Translations under genes and position numbers: made by a program
Assembly (NCBI GenBank): GCA_020161775.1
Contig: JAIUOW010000025.1
Coordinates: 1 to 37,165 of the forward strand
Origin: Pseudomonadota bacterium
Lineage (GTDB): Bacteria > Pseudomonadota > Gammaproteobacteria > Burkholderiales > Burkholderiaceae_C
Length of the DNA stretch: 37,165 nucleotides
Reading direction: 5' to 3'
Notes under the pieces: model-generated
Database searches by the model: none
The model's input: only the letters and a program-made list of their open reading frames with translations
What the model was told of the DNA's origin: nothing
Shown here: positions 28,817 to 36,753 of the stretch, one piece after another
How the letters are laid out: the number at the start of each line of letters is the position of its first letter
How positions within the stretch are numbered: the first letter of the stretch is position 1

Positions 28817-28966
28817 ATGTCCAGCCACTCCAGCCACAACGCCCAGCCTGCGCAGCAACCCGCCGACGCGGTTGAGGCCATTGTTCATTCCATGCCCATC
28901 GTGCTGCCCGTGATGGGCGGCGTGCTGATGTTCCTGCTGGCCTTCATTGCCATCTACATGGCCTGA
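28817..28966 (+). CDS. Small single-span membrane protein (49 residues)
   Basis: The protein MSSHSSHNAQP… has a hydrophilic His/Ser/Gln-rich N-terminus and one hydrophobic helix (about residues 27-48, IVLPVMGGVLMFLLAFIAIYM) reaching nearly to the C-terminus. Its start has AGGTT upstream and it is followed by a strong terminator, which argues that it is a real gene. No family is recognised; a tail-anchored accessory subunit of a membrane complex is only a guess. Confidence 0.65.
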   Translation: MSSHSSHNAQPAQQPADAVEAIVHSMPIVLPVMGGVLMFLLAFIAIYMA

Positions 28967-28984
28967 GCCCTCCCTGGTCCCCCC

Positions 28985-29019
28985 AAAAGCGCCTGCGTGG
29001 TCACCACGCAGGCGCTTTT
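28985..29019 (+). terminator. Strong intrinsic terminator
   Basis: A perfect 16-bp stem (AAAAGCGCCTGCGTGG paired with CCACGCAGGCGCTTTT) with a three-base loop lies 19 bp after the 49-residue gene. The A and T tracts at its base could stop transcription from either side. Confidence 0.85.
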
Positions 29020-29057
29020 GCTTTGGGGTTTCAACACCTTTGCCCGTCTTGGCCGCA

Positions 29058-29087
29058 ATGCATAACCTCATGCATGGTTTGCATAAC
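29058..29087 (+). promoter_or_regulatory. Repeated TGCAT(AAC) motif upstream of pckG
   Basis: TGCATAAC occurs at 29059-29066 and again at 29080-29087, exactly two helical turns (21 bp) apart. A third TGCAT lies at 29071-29075, making ATGCAT-aacctc-ATGCAT. This spacing suggests a dimeric regulator bound to one face of the DNA. The regulator is unknown. Confidence 0.4.
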
Positions 29088-29224
29088 TATAGCCGTGGTT
29101 GAAAGGCGGAAGGCAGACGGGTTTCATAAAATTGACACCCCAGCCGACCATGCGGACTGTGAACCACCCTTCACGCCCCCAAGCTGCCCACCCCGCAGCG
29201 CCGCCCGCCGACTGAGACGCCAAA

Positions 29225-29296
29225 GCCGTTTTTTCAAAAGGCTGCTCTCAGCGAACACCGCGCCCAGAGCCCTTTTTGAAAAGACGTTTTTCAAAC
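29225..29296 (+). promoter_or_regulatory. Structured pckG leader with mutually exclusive hairpins
   Basis: Segment A (29228-29241, GTTTTTTCAAAAGG) is complementary to segment B (29271-29283, CCTTTTTGAAAAG). B is also complementary to segment C (29286-29296, GTTTTTCAAAC) across a four-base loop. A-B and B-C cannot form together, and B-C sits just before the ribosome site AGGAGC at 29299. The arrangement would allow a translational or attenuation switch. Confidence 0.4.
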
Positions 29297-29311
29297 TTAG
29301 GAGCTATCTGG

Positions 29312-31162
29312 ATGAACTCTCCCGTGATGCAGGGCCTGAACCTCAACACCCCCGCTTTCGTGAAGAACGCGAACCTCATTGCCTGGGTGGCCGACATGGC
29401 CGCGCTGTGCAAGCCCGACAGCATCTACTGGTGTGATGGCAGCGAGGACGAATACAACCGCCTGTGCCAGCAGCTGGTGGACGCCGGTACCTTCAAGAAG
29501 CTGGACCCGATCAAGCGCCCCAATTCCTTCCTGGCCTGCTCCGACCCCTCCGACGTGGCCCGCGTGGAAGACCGCACCTACATCTGCTCTGAAAAGAAGG
29601 AAAACGCCGGCCCCACCAACAACTGGATGGCCCCCGCCGAGATGCGCGCCACGCTGCAGCCGCTGTTTGACGGCTGCATGAAGGGCCGCACCATGTATGT
29701 GGTGCCGTTCAGCATGGGGCCGCTGGGCTCGCACATCTCGCACATCGGCATCGAGCTGACCGACAGCGCCTACGTGGCCGTGAACCAGCGCATCATGACG
29801 CGCATGGGCAAGGCCGTGTACGACGTGCTGGGCGTGGACGGTGAATTCGTGCCCTGCGTGCACACCGTGGGCGCGCCGCTGCAAGCCGGCGAGGCCGACG
29901 TGAAGTGGCCCTGCAACAAGACCAAGTACATCGTGCATTACCCCGAGACGCGCGAGATCTGGTCGTATGGCTCGGGCTATGGCGGCAACGCCCTGCTGGG
30001 CAAGAAGTGCTTTGCGCTGCGCATTGCGTCCACCATGGGGCGCGACGAAGGATGGCTGGCCGAGCACATGCTGATCCTGGGCGTGACCAGCCCCGAAGGC
30101 AAGAAATACCACGTGGCCGCCGCCTTCCCCAGCGCCTGCGGCAAGACCAACTTCGCCATGCTGATCCCGCCCGCGGGCTTTGAAGGCTGGAAGGTCACCA
30201 CCATCGGCGACGACATCGCCTGGATCAAGCCCCATGCCGACGGCAAGATGTACGCCATCAACCCCGAGGCCGGCTACTTTGGCGTGGCACCGGGCACCAA
30301 CACGCTGACCAACCCGAACTGCATGGCCAGCCTGGACAAGAACGTGATCTTCACCAATGTCGCGCTGACCGACGACGGCGACGTGTGGTGGGAAGGCATG
30401 GGCGACGCGCCCGCGCACTGCATCGACTGGCAGGGTAAGGACTGGACGCCGCAGATCGCGCGCGAAACCGGCGCCAAGGCCGCCCACCCGAACGCCCGCT
30501 TCACCGTGGCAGCCATCAACAACCCGGCGCTGGACAGCGCCTGGGACGATCCGGCCGGCGTGCCGATCGACGCCTTCATCTTCGGCGGCCGCCGCTCCAC
30601 CACCGTGCCGCTGGTGACCGAGGCGCGCAACTGGATGGAAGGCGTCTACATGGCCGCCACCATGGGCAGCGAAACCACCGCCGCCGCCGCCGGGCAGCAG
30701 GGTGTGGTGCGCCGTGACCCGTTCGCCATGCTGCCGTTCTGCGGCTACAACATGAGCGACTATTTCCAGCACTGGCTGGACATGGAGCACAAGCTGGAAG
30801 ACACCGGCCATACGCTGCCCAAGATCTTCTGCGTGAACTGGTTCCGCAAGGGCGAGGACGGCAAGTTCGTCTGGCCCGGCTACGGCGAAAACATGCGCGT
30901 GCTCAAGTGGATGATCGACCGCATCGAGGGCCAAGCCCAGGGCACCGAGCACGTGTTCGGCATCAGCCCGACCTATGCCGAGATCAACTGGACAGGCCTG
31001 AACTTCACGGCCGAGCAGTTCAAGACCGTGACCAGCATTGACAAGGCGGCCTGGCAGAAAGAGCTGGAACTGCACAGCGAGCTGTTCCAGCAACTGGCGT
31101 ACCACCTGCCCGCCGAGCTGAACGCAACCAAGACGAAGATCGAGCAGCGTCTGGCGGCTTGA
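29312..31162 (+). CDS. pckG: Phosphoenolpyruvate carboxykinase (GTP)
   Basis: A 616-residue GTP-dependent PEP carboxykinase, the usual length of the family. The P-loop FPSACGKTN is at about 272-280 and includes the reactive cysteine (Cys276). The guanine/metal region includes the FGGRR motif, and the N-terminal RTYICS stretch is present. It interconverts oxaloacetate and PEP at the start of gluconeogenesis. The ATG at 29312 is chosen because AGGAGC stands 7 bases upstream and the protein begins [12 protein letters not shown]; the upstream in-frame codon at 29276 lies inside the structured leader. A terminator follows the gene. Confidence 0.97.
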   Translation: MNSPVMQGLNLNTPAFVKNANLIAWVADMAALCKPDSIYWCDGSEDEYNRLCQQLVDAGTFKKLDPIKRPNSFLACSDPSDVARVEDRTYICSEKKENAGPTNNWMAPAEMRATLQPLFDGCMKGRTMYVVPFSMGPLGSHISHIGIELTDSAYVAVNQRIMTRMGKAVYDVLGVDGEFVPCVHTVGAPLQAGEADVKWPCNKTKYIVHYPETREIWSYGSGYGGNALLGKKCFALRIASTMGRDEGWLAEHMLILGVTSPEGKKYHVAAAFPSACGKTNFAMLIPPAGFEGWKVTTIGDDIAWIKPHADGKMYAINPEAGYFGVAPGTNTLTNPNCMASLDKNVIFTNVALTDDGDVWWEGMGDAPAHCIDWQGKDWTPQIARETGAKAAHPNARFTVAAINNPALDSAWDDPAGVPIDAFIFGGRRSTTVPLVTEARNWMEGVYMAATMGSETTAAAAGQQGVVRRDPFAMLPFCGYNMSDYFQHWLDMEHKLEDTGHTLPKIFCVNWFRKGEDGKFVWPGYGENMRVLKWMIDRIEGQAQGTEHVFGISPTYAEINWTGLNFTAEQFKTVTSIDKAAWQKELELHSELFQQLAYHLPAELNATKTKIEQRLAA

Positions 31163-31201
31163 TTCAACAGGATCAGATGGCTCTGGCCGTCTGCCTTATC
31201 T

Positions 31202-31228
31202 ATCCCGGCCATGGCCGGGATTTTTTTT
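31202..31228 (+). terminator. Intrinsic terminator of pckG
   Basis: The hairpin ATCCCGGC-CATG-GCCGGGAT is followed by eight T residues, about 40 bp after the pckG stop. It is a textbook rho-independent terminator and separates pckG from dinD. Confidence 0.9.
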
Positions 31229-31266
31229 GGACTCCTGGATAATTCCCAAAAAAAGGAGGTGAGGTT

Positions 31267-32121
31267 GTGAGCCAGTTTCAAACGTCCAATGGCTTTGAGG
31301 CCATTCGTCACCTGGACGATGATGGTCATGAATTTTGGCTGGCACGCGAACTCGCGTCCACGCTGGACTACGTGCAGTACCGAAATTTTTTGCAGGTCAT
31401 CCAGAAGGCGCGCGAGGCGTGTCGCAATTCAGGCCACCTTGAACAGGACCATTTTGCTGATGTCAGCAATATGGTCGAAATTGGCTCGGGTGCGATACGG
31501 CCGGTCGCAGATGTCCAGCTGTCTCGCTACGCGTGCTACCTGATCGTCCAGAACGCAGACCCGGCCAAGCCCATCATCGCGCTGGGCCAAACCTACTTTG
31601 CCCTGCAGACCCGTCGGCAGGAATTGGGCGATGCGGCCCAATTTGCCAACCTGCCTGAAGACGAGCGCCGCCTGGCTATCCGTAACGAGTTGACCGAACA
31701 CAACAAGTCCCTGTCTGCGGCCGCGAAGTCCGCCGGCGTGGAAACACCGCTGGACTATGCGGTGTTTCAGGACCATGGCTACAAAGGTTTGTACGGTGGC
31801 CTTGGTGCAAAGGACCTTCACAGCCGAAAAGGCCTGAAGAAGAGCGACAAAATCCTGGATCACATGGGTAGCACCGAACTGGCCGCCAATCTGTTCCGCG
31901 CCACGCAAGCAGAGGAAAAATTGCGCCGCGACGGCATTCAAGGCAAAGTCAACGCGAACAAGGCTCACTTTGAGGTCGGCGCCAAGGTGCGCCAGACCAT
32001 CAAGGAACTGGGCAGCACCATGCCGGAGCACCTGCCAACGCCGACCAAAAGCATCAAGCAGATTGAGCGGGAACGGGGCAAACAGTTACCAGCGACAAAG
32101 GCGCGCAATAAGAGCCCTTGA
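31267..32121 (+). CDS. dinD: DinD-like DNA-damage-inducible protein
   Basis: A 284-residue homologue of Escherichia coli DinD, with a BRO/Bro-N-like N-terminal part (GFEAIRHLDDDGHEFWLARELASTLDY) and the middle stretch QDHGYKGLYGG typical of the family. In E. coli DinD antagonises RecA filaments late in the SOS response. The GTG at 31267 has a near-perfect ribosome site (AAAGGAGGT). Only about 38 bp separate it from the pckG terminator, and I see no CTGT-N8-ACAG LexA box there. The base composition is somewhat less GC-rich than its neighbours. Terminators on both sides make it a self-contained unit, consistent with insertion as a cassette. Confidence 0.87.
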   Translation: MSQFQTSNGFEAIRHLDDDGHEFWLARELASTLDYVQYRNFLQVIQKAREACRNSGHLEQDHFADVSNMVEIGSGAIRPVADVQLSRYACYLIVQNADPAKPIIALGQTYFALQTRRQELGDAAQFANLPEDERRLAIRNELTEHNKSLSAAAKSAGVETPLDYAVFQDHGYKGLYGGLGAKDLHSRKGLKKSDKILDHMGSTELAANLFRATQAEEKLRRDGIQGKVNANKAHFEVGAKVRQTIKELGSTMPEHLPTPTKSIKQIERERGKQLPATKARNKSP

Positions 32122-32146
32122 ACAACAAGGCATCCCAAGGTAGCCA

Positions 32147-32176
32147 AAAAAAGCCACCGCATGCGGTGGCTTTTTT
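32147..32176. terminator. Bidirectional intrinsic terminator after dinD
   Basis: AAAAAA-GCCACCGC-AT-GCGGTGGC-TTTTTT is a perfect stem with A and T tracts. It serves dinD on the plus strand and the small gene(s) ending at 32196 on the minus strand. Confidence 0.9.
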
Positions 32177-32195
32177 GTGGCTGCTGGCAGGCGGC

Positions 32196-32393
32196 TCAGT
32201 CGCCCCAGGTGGTAGGCCAGCGCGGCGTGACCGCGGGCGCCGCCGGGGCGGCTGTGGCCGCGCGCGCGGCCTGGGCATCACGGCGGCGGCGCTCGGCGCG
32301 GGAGCGCGCGATCGCATACGACCATGCATTCAATGCAGCCACCAGGTGCCGGCCTAGACTGGCCAGCAGGCTGCGTGGTGCCAGGGTGGTCAT
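32196..32393 (-). CDS. Small basic protein of unknown function (65 residues)
   Basis: The frame begins MTTLAPRSLLASLGRHLVAAL and continues with an Arg/Ala-rich helical tail (ARSRAERRRRDAQAARAA). No membrane helix or known domain is clear. It lies 15 bp downstream of the two-helix membrane protein on the same strand and just before a terminator. Operon position supports it as a gene; the composition alone would not. Confidence 0.5.
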   Translation of the reverse strand: MTTLAPRSLLASLGRHLVAALNAWSYAIARSRAERRRRDAQAARAATAAPAAPAVTPRWPTTWGD

Positions 32394-32408
32394 GGCTGCG
32401 GCCTTTTC

Positions 32409-32849
32409 TCAGTAGTAGCCACGCACGTCGCGCACGGTGTCGCGGGTCATGGCACGGCTGATGTCGGCCATCACGCGGGCGTCGGTCAGGGCCAGTTCCC
32501 ACAGCTGTTCATCAGCGGTGGCCTGCTTGCGGCGCTCGGACCAGGCGCGCATCGTGGTGCGCAGCACGCTGCCAGCGTTACGTGCGGGGGAGGCCAGCAG
32601 GGCCAGCGCCGCAAAGGCAATGGTCCACATCACGATCCAGGCCATGAGCAGGTGGCCTTCGGTCCAGGTTTCCACGACCTGGTTGGCAACGACCAGCAGC
32701 GCGGCCACGACGGCCGACAGCAGCAGGGTGGCGGCGCCACGGGCACCGTTGAAACCGGCGGCCAGGCTCTTGATGGTTTGGGCGGCTTGTTCGGCACGGG
32801 CCACGCCAGGGTGCTGGCTGGGGTACTCGGTGTGGACAAAGGTGGTCAT
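32409..32849 (-). CDS. Small membrane protein with two helices (146 residues)
   Basis: From the ATG at 32849, with GAGGG upstream, the protein begins MTTFVHTEYPSQHPG. It has two hydrophobic helices at about residues 38-56 and 67-87, then a helical, charged C-terminal half ending DVRGYY. No family is recognised. The longer frame to 32963 is not used because it would run through the divergent control region. It is divergent from a LysR gene, which may regulate it, and is followed by the 65-residue gene, probably in one operon. Confidence 0.7.
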   Translation of the reverse strand: MTTFVHTEYPSQHPGVARAEQAAQTIKSLAAGFNGARGAATLLLSAVVAALLVVANQVVETWTEGHLLMAWIVMWTIAFAALALLASPARNAGSVLRTTMRAWSERRKQATADEQLWELALTDARVMADISRAMTRDTVRDVRGYY

Positions 32850-32909
32850 GTGAATTCCCTCTTCAAACAAAAACGCTTGTGGCGGAATTGCCGGGCGCAG
32901 ATGAATACT

Positions 32910-32958
32910 AGGGTTCACCCTGATATTTATCCAATTTAGATTGGTGATGTATATCATT
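32910..32958. promoter_or_regulatory. Divergent control region with palindromes, upstream of LysR gene
   Basis: This AT-rich spacer contains the palindromes AGGGT-TC-ACCCT (32910-32921), CCAAT-TTAG-ATTGG (32931-32944) and TGAT-GTAT-ATCA (32945-32956). The cluster lies between the membrane-protein gene (start 32849) and the LysR gene (start 32969). LysR proteins typically bind such sites to regulate themselves and the divergent gene. Confidence 0.5.
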
Positions 32959-32968
32959 CGCAAAACAT

Positions 32969-33940
32969 ATGATTAATCCCAACTTCCGGACGCTGGACCT
33001 GAACCTGCTGCGCGTGTTCGATCAGGTCATGAGTGAGCGCAACCTTACGCGGGCAGCCAGTAATCTGGCCATGACGCAGCCTGCCGTGAGCAATGCTCTG
33101 CGCCGTCTGCGGGAGGCACTGGGCGACGAACTGGTGCGCCGCAGCGGCTATGGCGTGGAGCCCACGCCCCGGGCGCTGGCGCTGTGGCCGGCCATTGGCG
33201 ACGCCTTGCGCCAGATCGAGGCCTCGCTGGCGCCCGGGGACTTTGTGGCGTCGGAGGCCACCAACACCTTCATCCTGGCCATGGCCGATGCCACGGCGGC
33301 CGAGCTGATGCCGGGGCTGGTGGAGATCATTGAAACCGACGCGCCCGGCGTGTCCATGCGGGTGCTGCCCCTGACCACGCGCGACCCGCGCCGCCTGCTG
33401 GACGAAGGGCATATCGACCTGGCCGTGGGCTTTTTTCCTGCCGTGCTGGCCGACCTGACGGCCCAGGCCCAGGCCGGCGGCAAGGCGGGGTTTGAGCACC
33501 AGCGCCTGTACAACGGTGAGTACGTGTGCGTGATGCGCGGGGGCCACCCGCTGGGCAGCGGCCCGTTCACGCTCAAGCGCTTTTGCACCGCGCACCACCT
33601 GCTGGTGAGTTTCTCGGGCCGGCCCTTCGGCTTCATTGACGAGGCGCTGGCCTCGCTGGGCCAGACGCGCCGCATTGTGCTGACCGTCAACCAGTTCTTC
33701 ACGGCCGGGCGGGTGGTGTCGGGCTCGAACCTGCTCACGGTGCTGCCGCGCCATTTTGTGAATGTGACCGGCATGGCCAGCGAGCTGATGGTGCGCGAGC
33801 TGCCGTTTGACGTGCCACCGGTGCATGTGGATTCGCTGTGGCACATCCGCCAGGGCCAGCGCAAGGAGCACGCCTGGCTGCGCCTGGCGGTGGCGGCGGC
33901 GGCGGCCAAGGCGTTTTCGGCGTCGCGCCCTGGCGCCTGA
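32969..33940 (+). CDS. LysR-family transcriptional regulator (NodD-like subgroup)
   Basis: A 323-residue regulator. The helix-turn-helix is at about residues 9-66 (LDLNLLRVFDQVMSERNLTRAA, then TQPAVSNALRRLREALGDEL), with a long effector-binding domain. The N-terminal pattern DLNLLRVFD is that of the NodD/NahR-like branch, which often responds to aromatic compounds. It is divergent from the small membrane-protein gene across a palindrome-rich spacer. Its 3' end is 7 bp from the convergent second LysR gene. Confidence 0.9.
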   Translation: MINPNFRTLDLNLLRVFDQVMSERNLTRAASNLAMTQPAVSNALRRLREALGDELVRRSGYGVEPTPRALALWPAIGDALRQIEASLAPGDFVASEATNTFILAMADATAAELMPGLVEIIETDAPGVSMRVLPLTTRDPRRLLDEGHIDLAVGFFPAVLADLTAQAQAGGKAGFEHQRLYNGEYVCVMRGGHPLGSGPFTLKRFCTAHHLLVSFSGRPFGFIDEALASLGQTRRIVLTVNQFFTAGRVVSGSNLLTVLPRHFVNVTGMASELMVRELPFDVPPVHVDSLWHIRQGQRKEHAWLRLAVAAAAAKAFSASRPGA

Positions 33941-33947
33941 CGCCTGC

Positions 33948-34913
33948 TCAGCTTCGTACCGCGCGGCGCGCGGGCGTGCGCAGGCCCTGGGTGGCGTCAG
34001 CCGTGCGCGCCACCGCCGACAGCAACGAGCGCAGCCAGGCATGGCCTTGCGAATGGTGGGTGCGGCTGTGCCACAGCTGATAGAAGCGCATCACGGGAAA
34101 ATCAATGGGCGATGGCACCACGGCCAGCGGCAGCAGCCGCGCATAGTGCTCGGCAAAGTGGCGGCTGGTGGTGAACACCAGGTCGGTGCCGGGCAGCAGG
34201 TACGGCGCCATGCCGAAGAACGGCACGGTCACGGTGGCCTCGCGCGTCATGCGCAGCGCCGCCAGGTGCGACTCCACCACACCGCGTTGCGTCACGCTGT
34301 ACATCAGCGGCACCACATGGGCGCCACCCAGGTAATCGGCCACGGTCATGCTGCCACCGGCGGCGGGGTGGTCGCGGCCCACCAGGCAGACCACTTCGTC
34401 CTCCAGCAGGATGGCCATGCGCAGGTGCTCGGGCGGCTGCGGCCAGTTGCCGATCACCACGTCCAGCTCGCCCGCGGCCAGGGCGGCTTCGTAGTCGTAG
34501 TCCGGCCCCAGCGAATGCACCACCAGGCGCGCGCGCGGCGCCGTCAGGCGCAGGTAGCTCACCATGTTGGCCATGAGCGGCGGCGCCAGGTAGTCGGGCG
34601 TGCCGATGCGAAAGGTCTGGCGCGTGGTGGCCGCGTCAAAGGCGGCCGCTGGCGCCAGCAAGCCATCGATTTCGGCCAGCACGATGCGCACCGACGCCTC
34701 CAGCTGCAAGGCGCGCTCGGTGGGCACCATGCGCTGCTTGTCCTTGATCAGCAGCGGGTCGCCCAGGATGTCGCGCAGCTTCTTGAGCGCCGCGCTCACC
34801 GCCGGCTGCGACTGGTTCAGCCGCGCCGCGGCCCGCGACACGCTGCGCTCGGCCATGAGCGTGCTGAACACGCGCAGCAGGTAGGTGTCAAACGGGTCGC
34901 TGGGTCGGCTCAT
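33948..34913 (-). CDS. LysR-family transcriptional regulator, divergent from a Bug binding protein
   Basis: A 321-residue regulator with the winged helix-turn-helix at about residues 8-66 (TYLLRVFSTLMAERSVSRAA, then SQPAVSAALKKLRDILGDPL) and a C-terminal effector domain with LVFTTSRHFAEHYA late in the sequence. It belongs to the same NodD-like branch as its neighbour at 32969 but differs clearly in sequence, so it is not a recent tandem duplicate. The divergent solute-binding protein gene is its likeliest target. Confidence 0.9.
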   Translation of the reverse strand: MSRPSDPFDTYLLRVFSTLMAERSVSRAAARLNQSQPAVSAALKKLRDILGDPLLIKDKQRMVPTERALQLEASVRIVLAEIDGLLAPAAAFDAATTRQTFRIGTPDYLAPPLMANMVSYLRLTAPRARLVVHSLGPDYDYEAALAAGELDVVIGNWPQPPEHLRMAILLEDEVVCLVGRDHPAAGGSMTVADYLGGAHVVPLMYSVTQRGVVESHLAALRMTREATVTVPFFGMAPYLLPGTDLVFTTSRHFAEHYARLLPLAVVPSPIDFPVMRFYQLWHSRTHHSQGHAWLRSLLSAVARTADATQGLRTPARRAVRS

Positions 34914-35001
34914 GGCGGGCTGTGCACAAAGCTGGGGCTCGGGCGCGCGCCGGAACCCCGGTTTCGGCGCTTTTGTTATGCGGCAGATAAGTATGACGCG
35001 A

Positions 35002-35030
35002 TTGGCGTGCCAACCCGCGCTGCCTATAGT
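35002..35030 (+). promoter_or_regulatory. Candidate sigma-70 promoter of the Bug protein gene
   Basis: TTGGCG (35002-35007), a 17-bp spacer and TATAGT (35025-35030) fit a sigma-70 promoter, about 32 bp before the ATG. The upstream sequence GCAGATAAGTATGA could hold the LysR site. Confidence 0.55.
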
Positions 35031-35062
35031 GGGTTCACCTTTTGCCCTTGCCTGGAACCCTC

Positions 35063-36040
35063 ATGACCCATCCCCTCTCGCGCCGTCGCGCGCTCCAGAC
35101 CCTGGCCGCTGGCGCGGCGGCGGCGGTGGCGCTGCCCTCGCTGGCCGCCTGGCCTGACAAGACCCTGCGCATCATCGTGACCTTCCCAGCCGGTGGCGCC
35201 AGCGACATCGTGGCGCGCGTGATGGCCGAGCAGCTGGCCAGGAAGCTGGGCCAGCCGGTGGTGGTGGACAACCGCCCCGGCGCGGGCGGCAGCGTGGGCG
35301 GGCTGGTGGTGTCGCAGGCCGCGGCCGACGGCTACACGCTGATGCTGTCCAACTCCACGCCGGTTTCCATTGGCCCGTTTGCACTGGAAAAGCAGCCCTA
35401 CGACCCGGTGGACGGCTTTACCCACATCGCGCTGATCGGCACCGCGCCCTGCGTGGTCATGGCCAACCCGGCCGCGCCCATCAAGACCATCACCGACGTG
35501 GAAGCCCAGGCACGCAAGACCGGCCGGCTGGACTTCGGCTCGGGCGGCCCGGCGTCCATCGGCCACATCTATGGCGAGCTGATGAAGAAGACCATGGGCG
35601 TGAACATGGTGCATGTGCCCTACCGTGGCGGCGCCCCGATGACGACCGACCTGATCGCGGGCGTGGTGCCGCTGGGCATTGACGTGCTGACGGCGTTCGT
35701 GCCGTATTTCCGCAGCGGGCAGATCGTGCCGCTGGCCGTCACGTCGGCCAACCGCTCACCGCTGGTGCCCGACGTGCCCAGCGTGGTGGAGTTCGGCTAC
35801 CGCCGCCTGGTGCTGGACAACTTCTTTGGCCTGTCGGGCCCGGCCAGGATGCCGGCCGACGTGGTGGCGCGGATCAACACCGCCTGCAATGAAATCCTTG
35901 TGCAGGCGGACGTCAGGAAACGCATGGTGGACCTGGGGATCACGGCCTCGGCGGCCAGCCCGGCGGCGTTTGCCGGGTTCGTGCGCGAACAGGTCGCGCA
36001 GCTTGCACCCACGGTCAAGGGCGCAGGCGTGAAGCTCTGA
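35063..36040 (+). CDS. Tripartite tricarboxylate transporter substrate-binding protein (Bug family)
   Basis: A 325-residue periplasmic binding protein. A signal peptide with Arg-Arg-Arg before the hydrophobic core (RRRALQTLAAGAAAAVALPSLAA, cleavage near residue 28) may use the Tat or Sec route. The mature part begins WPDKTLRIIVTFPAGGASDIVAR, and the segments VVVDNRPGAGGSVGG and HVPYRGGAPM are Bug-family signatures. Bug proteins bind carboxylates, amides or aromatic acids for TctAB-type carriers. No tctA/tctB or catabolic gene is adjacent, so this is an orphan receptor, common in this order. A longer frame from 35042 is less likely. Confidence 0.92.
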   Translation: MTHPLSRRRALQTLAAGAAAAVALPSLAAWPDKTLRIIVTFPAGGASDIVARVMAEQLARKLGQPVVVDNRPGAGGSVGGLVVSQAAADGYTLMLSNSTPVSIGPFALEKQPYDPVDGFTHIALIGTAPCVVMANPAAPIKTITDVEAQARKTGRLDFGSGGPASIGHIYGELMKKTMGVNMVHVPYRGGAPMTTDLIAGVVPLGIDVLTAFVPYFRSGQIVPLAVTSANRSPLVPDVPSVVEFGYRRLVLDNFFGLSGPARMPADVVARINTACNEILVQADVRKRMVDLGITASAASPAAFAGFVREQVAQLAPTVKGAGVKL

Positions 36041-36044
36041 GGCC

Positions 36045-36245
36045 TTAGCGCACGACGCTCAGGTAGGCGCTGGCGGCGCGGCGCAGTTCGCGCGCCTGGC
36101 GCGGGTTCAGGCCGGCACGCGCTTCGGCGCGCTCCATGAGCTGGTGGGCCACGCCGTCGCCTTCGGGCTGGCGGGCCGCGTTCAGCGCGGGCGTCCAGCG
36201 GTTCCAGTTGCGAAGTTGGGTCAATTGGGCAAACAAGGTGAACAT
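36045..36245 (-). CDS. Small protein of unknown function (66 residues)
   Basis: The frame MFTLFAQLTQLRNWNRW… ends ARELRRAASAYLSVVR. It is predicted mostly helical and soluble, with no recognised domain. It ends 4 bp from the Bug gene's stop (convergent). The ribosome site is not obvious. The upstream region holds two G/C-rich palindromes (36292-36317), one of which resembles that upstream of the gene at 32849, which supports real transcription. Confidence 0.5.
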   Translation of the reverse strand: MFTLFAQLTQLRNWNRWTPALNAARQPEGDGVAHQLMERAEARAGLNPRQARELRRAASAYLSVVR

Positions 36246-36291
36246 GGGAGGTCGCCGTCTGGCGGCGCGTAGTGGTATGCAATCAAGAATA

Positions 36292-36317
36292 AGGGTTTTC
36301 CCTAGGGTTGCAACCCC
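36292..36317 (-). promoter_or_regulatory. Tandem palindromes upstream of the 66-residue gene
   Basis: AGGG-TTTT-CCCT (36292-36303) is directly followed by GGGTTGCAACCC (36305-36316, a perfect 12-bp palindrome). The pair lies about 50 bp before the ATG at 36245. The first resembles AGGGT-TC-ACCCT found about 61 bp before the gene starting at 32849. Confidence 0.4.
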
Positions 36318-36753
36318 AATACCCGCCCTTTGTCATGCGCTTTGCGCATAGTTTGGGCACACCCGCCTCATGCGCGGCCCGGCCCCGCCGCAAAAGCCGC
36401 TGGCGCGGCAGGTATGCTTGTTACATGGTGCGACTCGAAGTCGCTTCTGCAGCTGAGCTAATCAGCCCTCATAGGAGTGCGTTTTCCCTCTGGGAGCGCA
36501 ACGGTTTCCACTCCGGAAACCAATCAGAAATGGTCGAATAAATGCCACGCATTTTTCGACCGGAGGGGTCCGCCCTGGGCCTCCTCGCAACAAAATTCGG
36601 CCTCACGGCAGGGATTTCTGTTGCCTGAACGCTACAGTTACAAAATAAAAATACTGTAGCAGCCGCCTCTCCGGGCGGCCAACAAAGCGGCACCGCTCAA
36701 GGTGCCTTGTTTCTATAGACCGAAACCACTCCTGGAACGGAGTGACCTCGTCT
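36318..36753. other. Stretch without a convincing gene; carries hairpins
   Basis: No reading frame here looks protein-like in composition or has a ribosome site. A terminator-like imperfect hairpin lies at 36681-36712 (AACAAAGCGGCACC … GGTGCCTTGTTT) and a smaller one just before it at 36662-36677 (GCCGCC … GGGCGGC). The last ~40 bases would be the 5' exon of the group II intron. Confidence 0.4.

Noticed and set aside
29297-31105. A 602-codon open frame on the minus strand opposite pckG
   Set aside because: It is the antisense shadow of a high-GC gene: His/Gly/Val-rich, no domain, no ribosome site, and pckG is unmistakable on the plus strand.
31163-31266. LexA box upstream of dinD
   Set aside because: No CTGT-N8-ACAG or close variant was found in this interval.
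36420-36475. tRNA-like pieces on the minus strand (TTAGCTCAGCTG … TTCGAGTC … CACCA)
   Set aside because: The D-arm-like and T-arm-like strings are too close together, there is no anticodon arm, and the ends do not pair; at most a scrambled relic.
36603-36753. RelE-like string VTPFQEWFRSIETR on the minus strand
   Set aside because: Only a few residues resemble RelE/ParE toxins; the rest does not, and no start codon or antitoxin gene is present.
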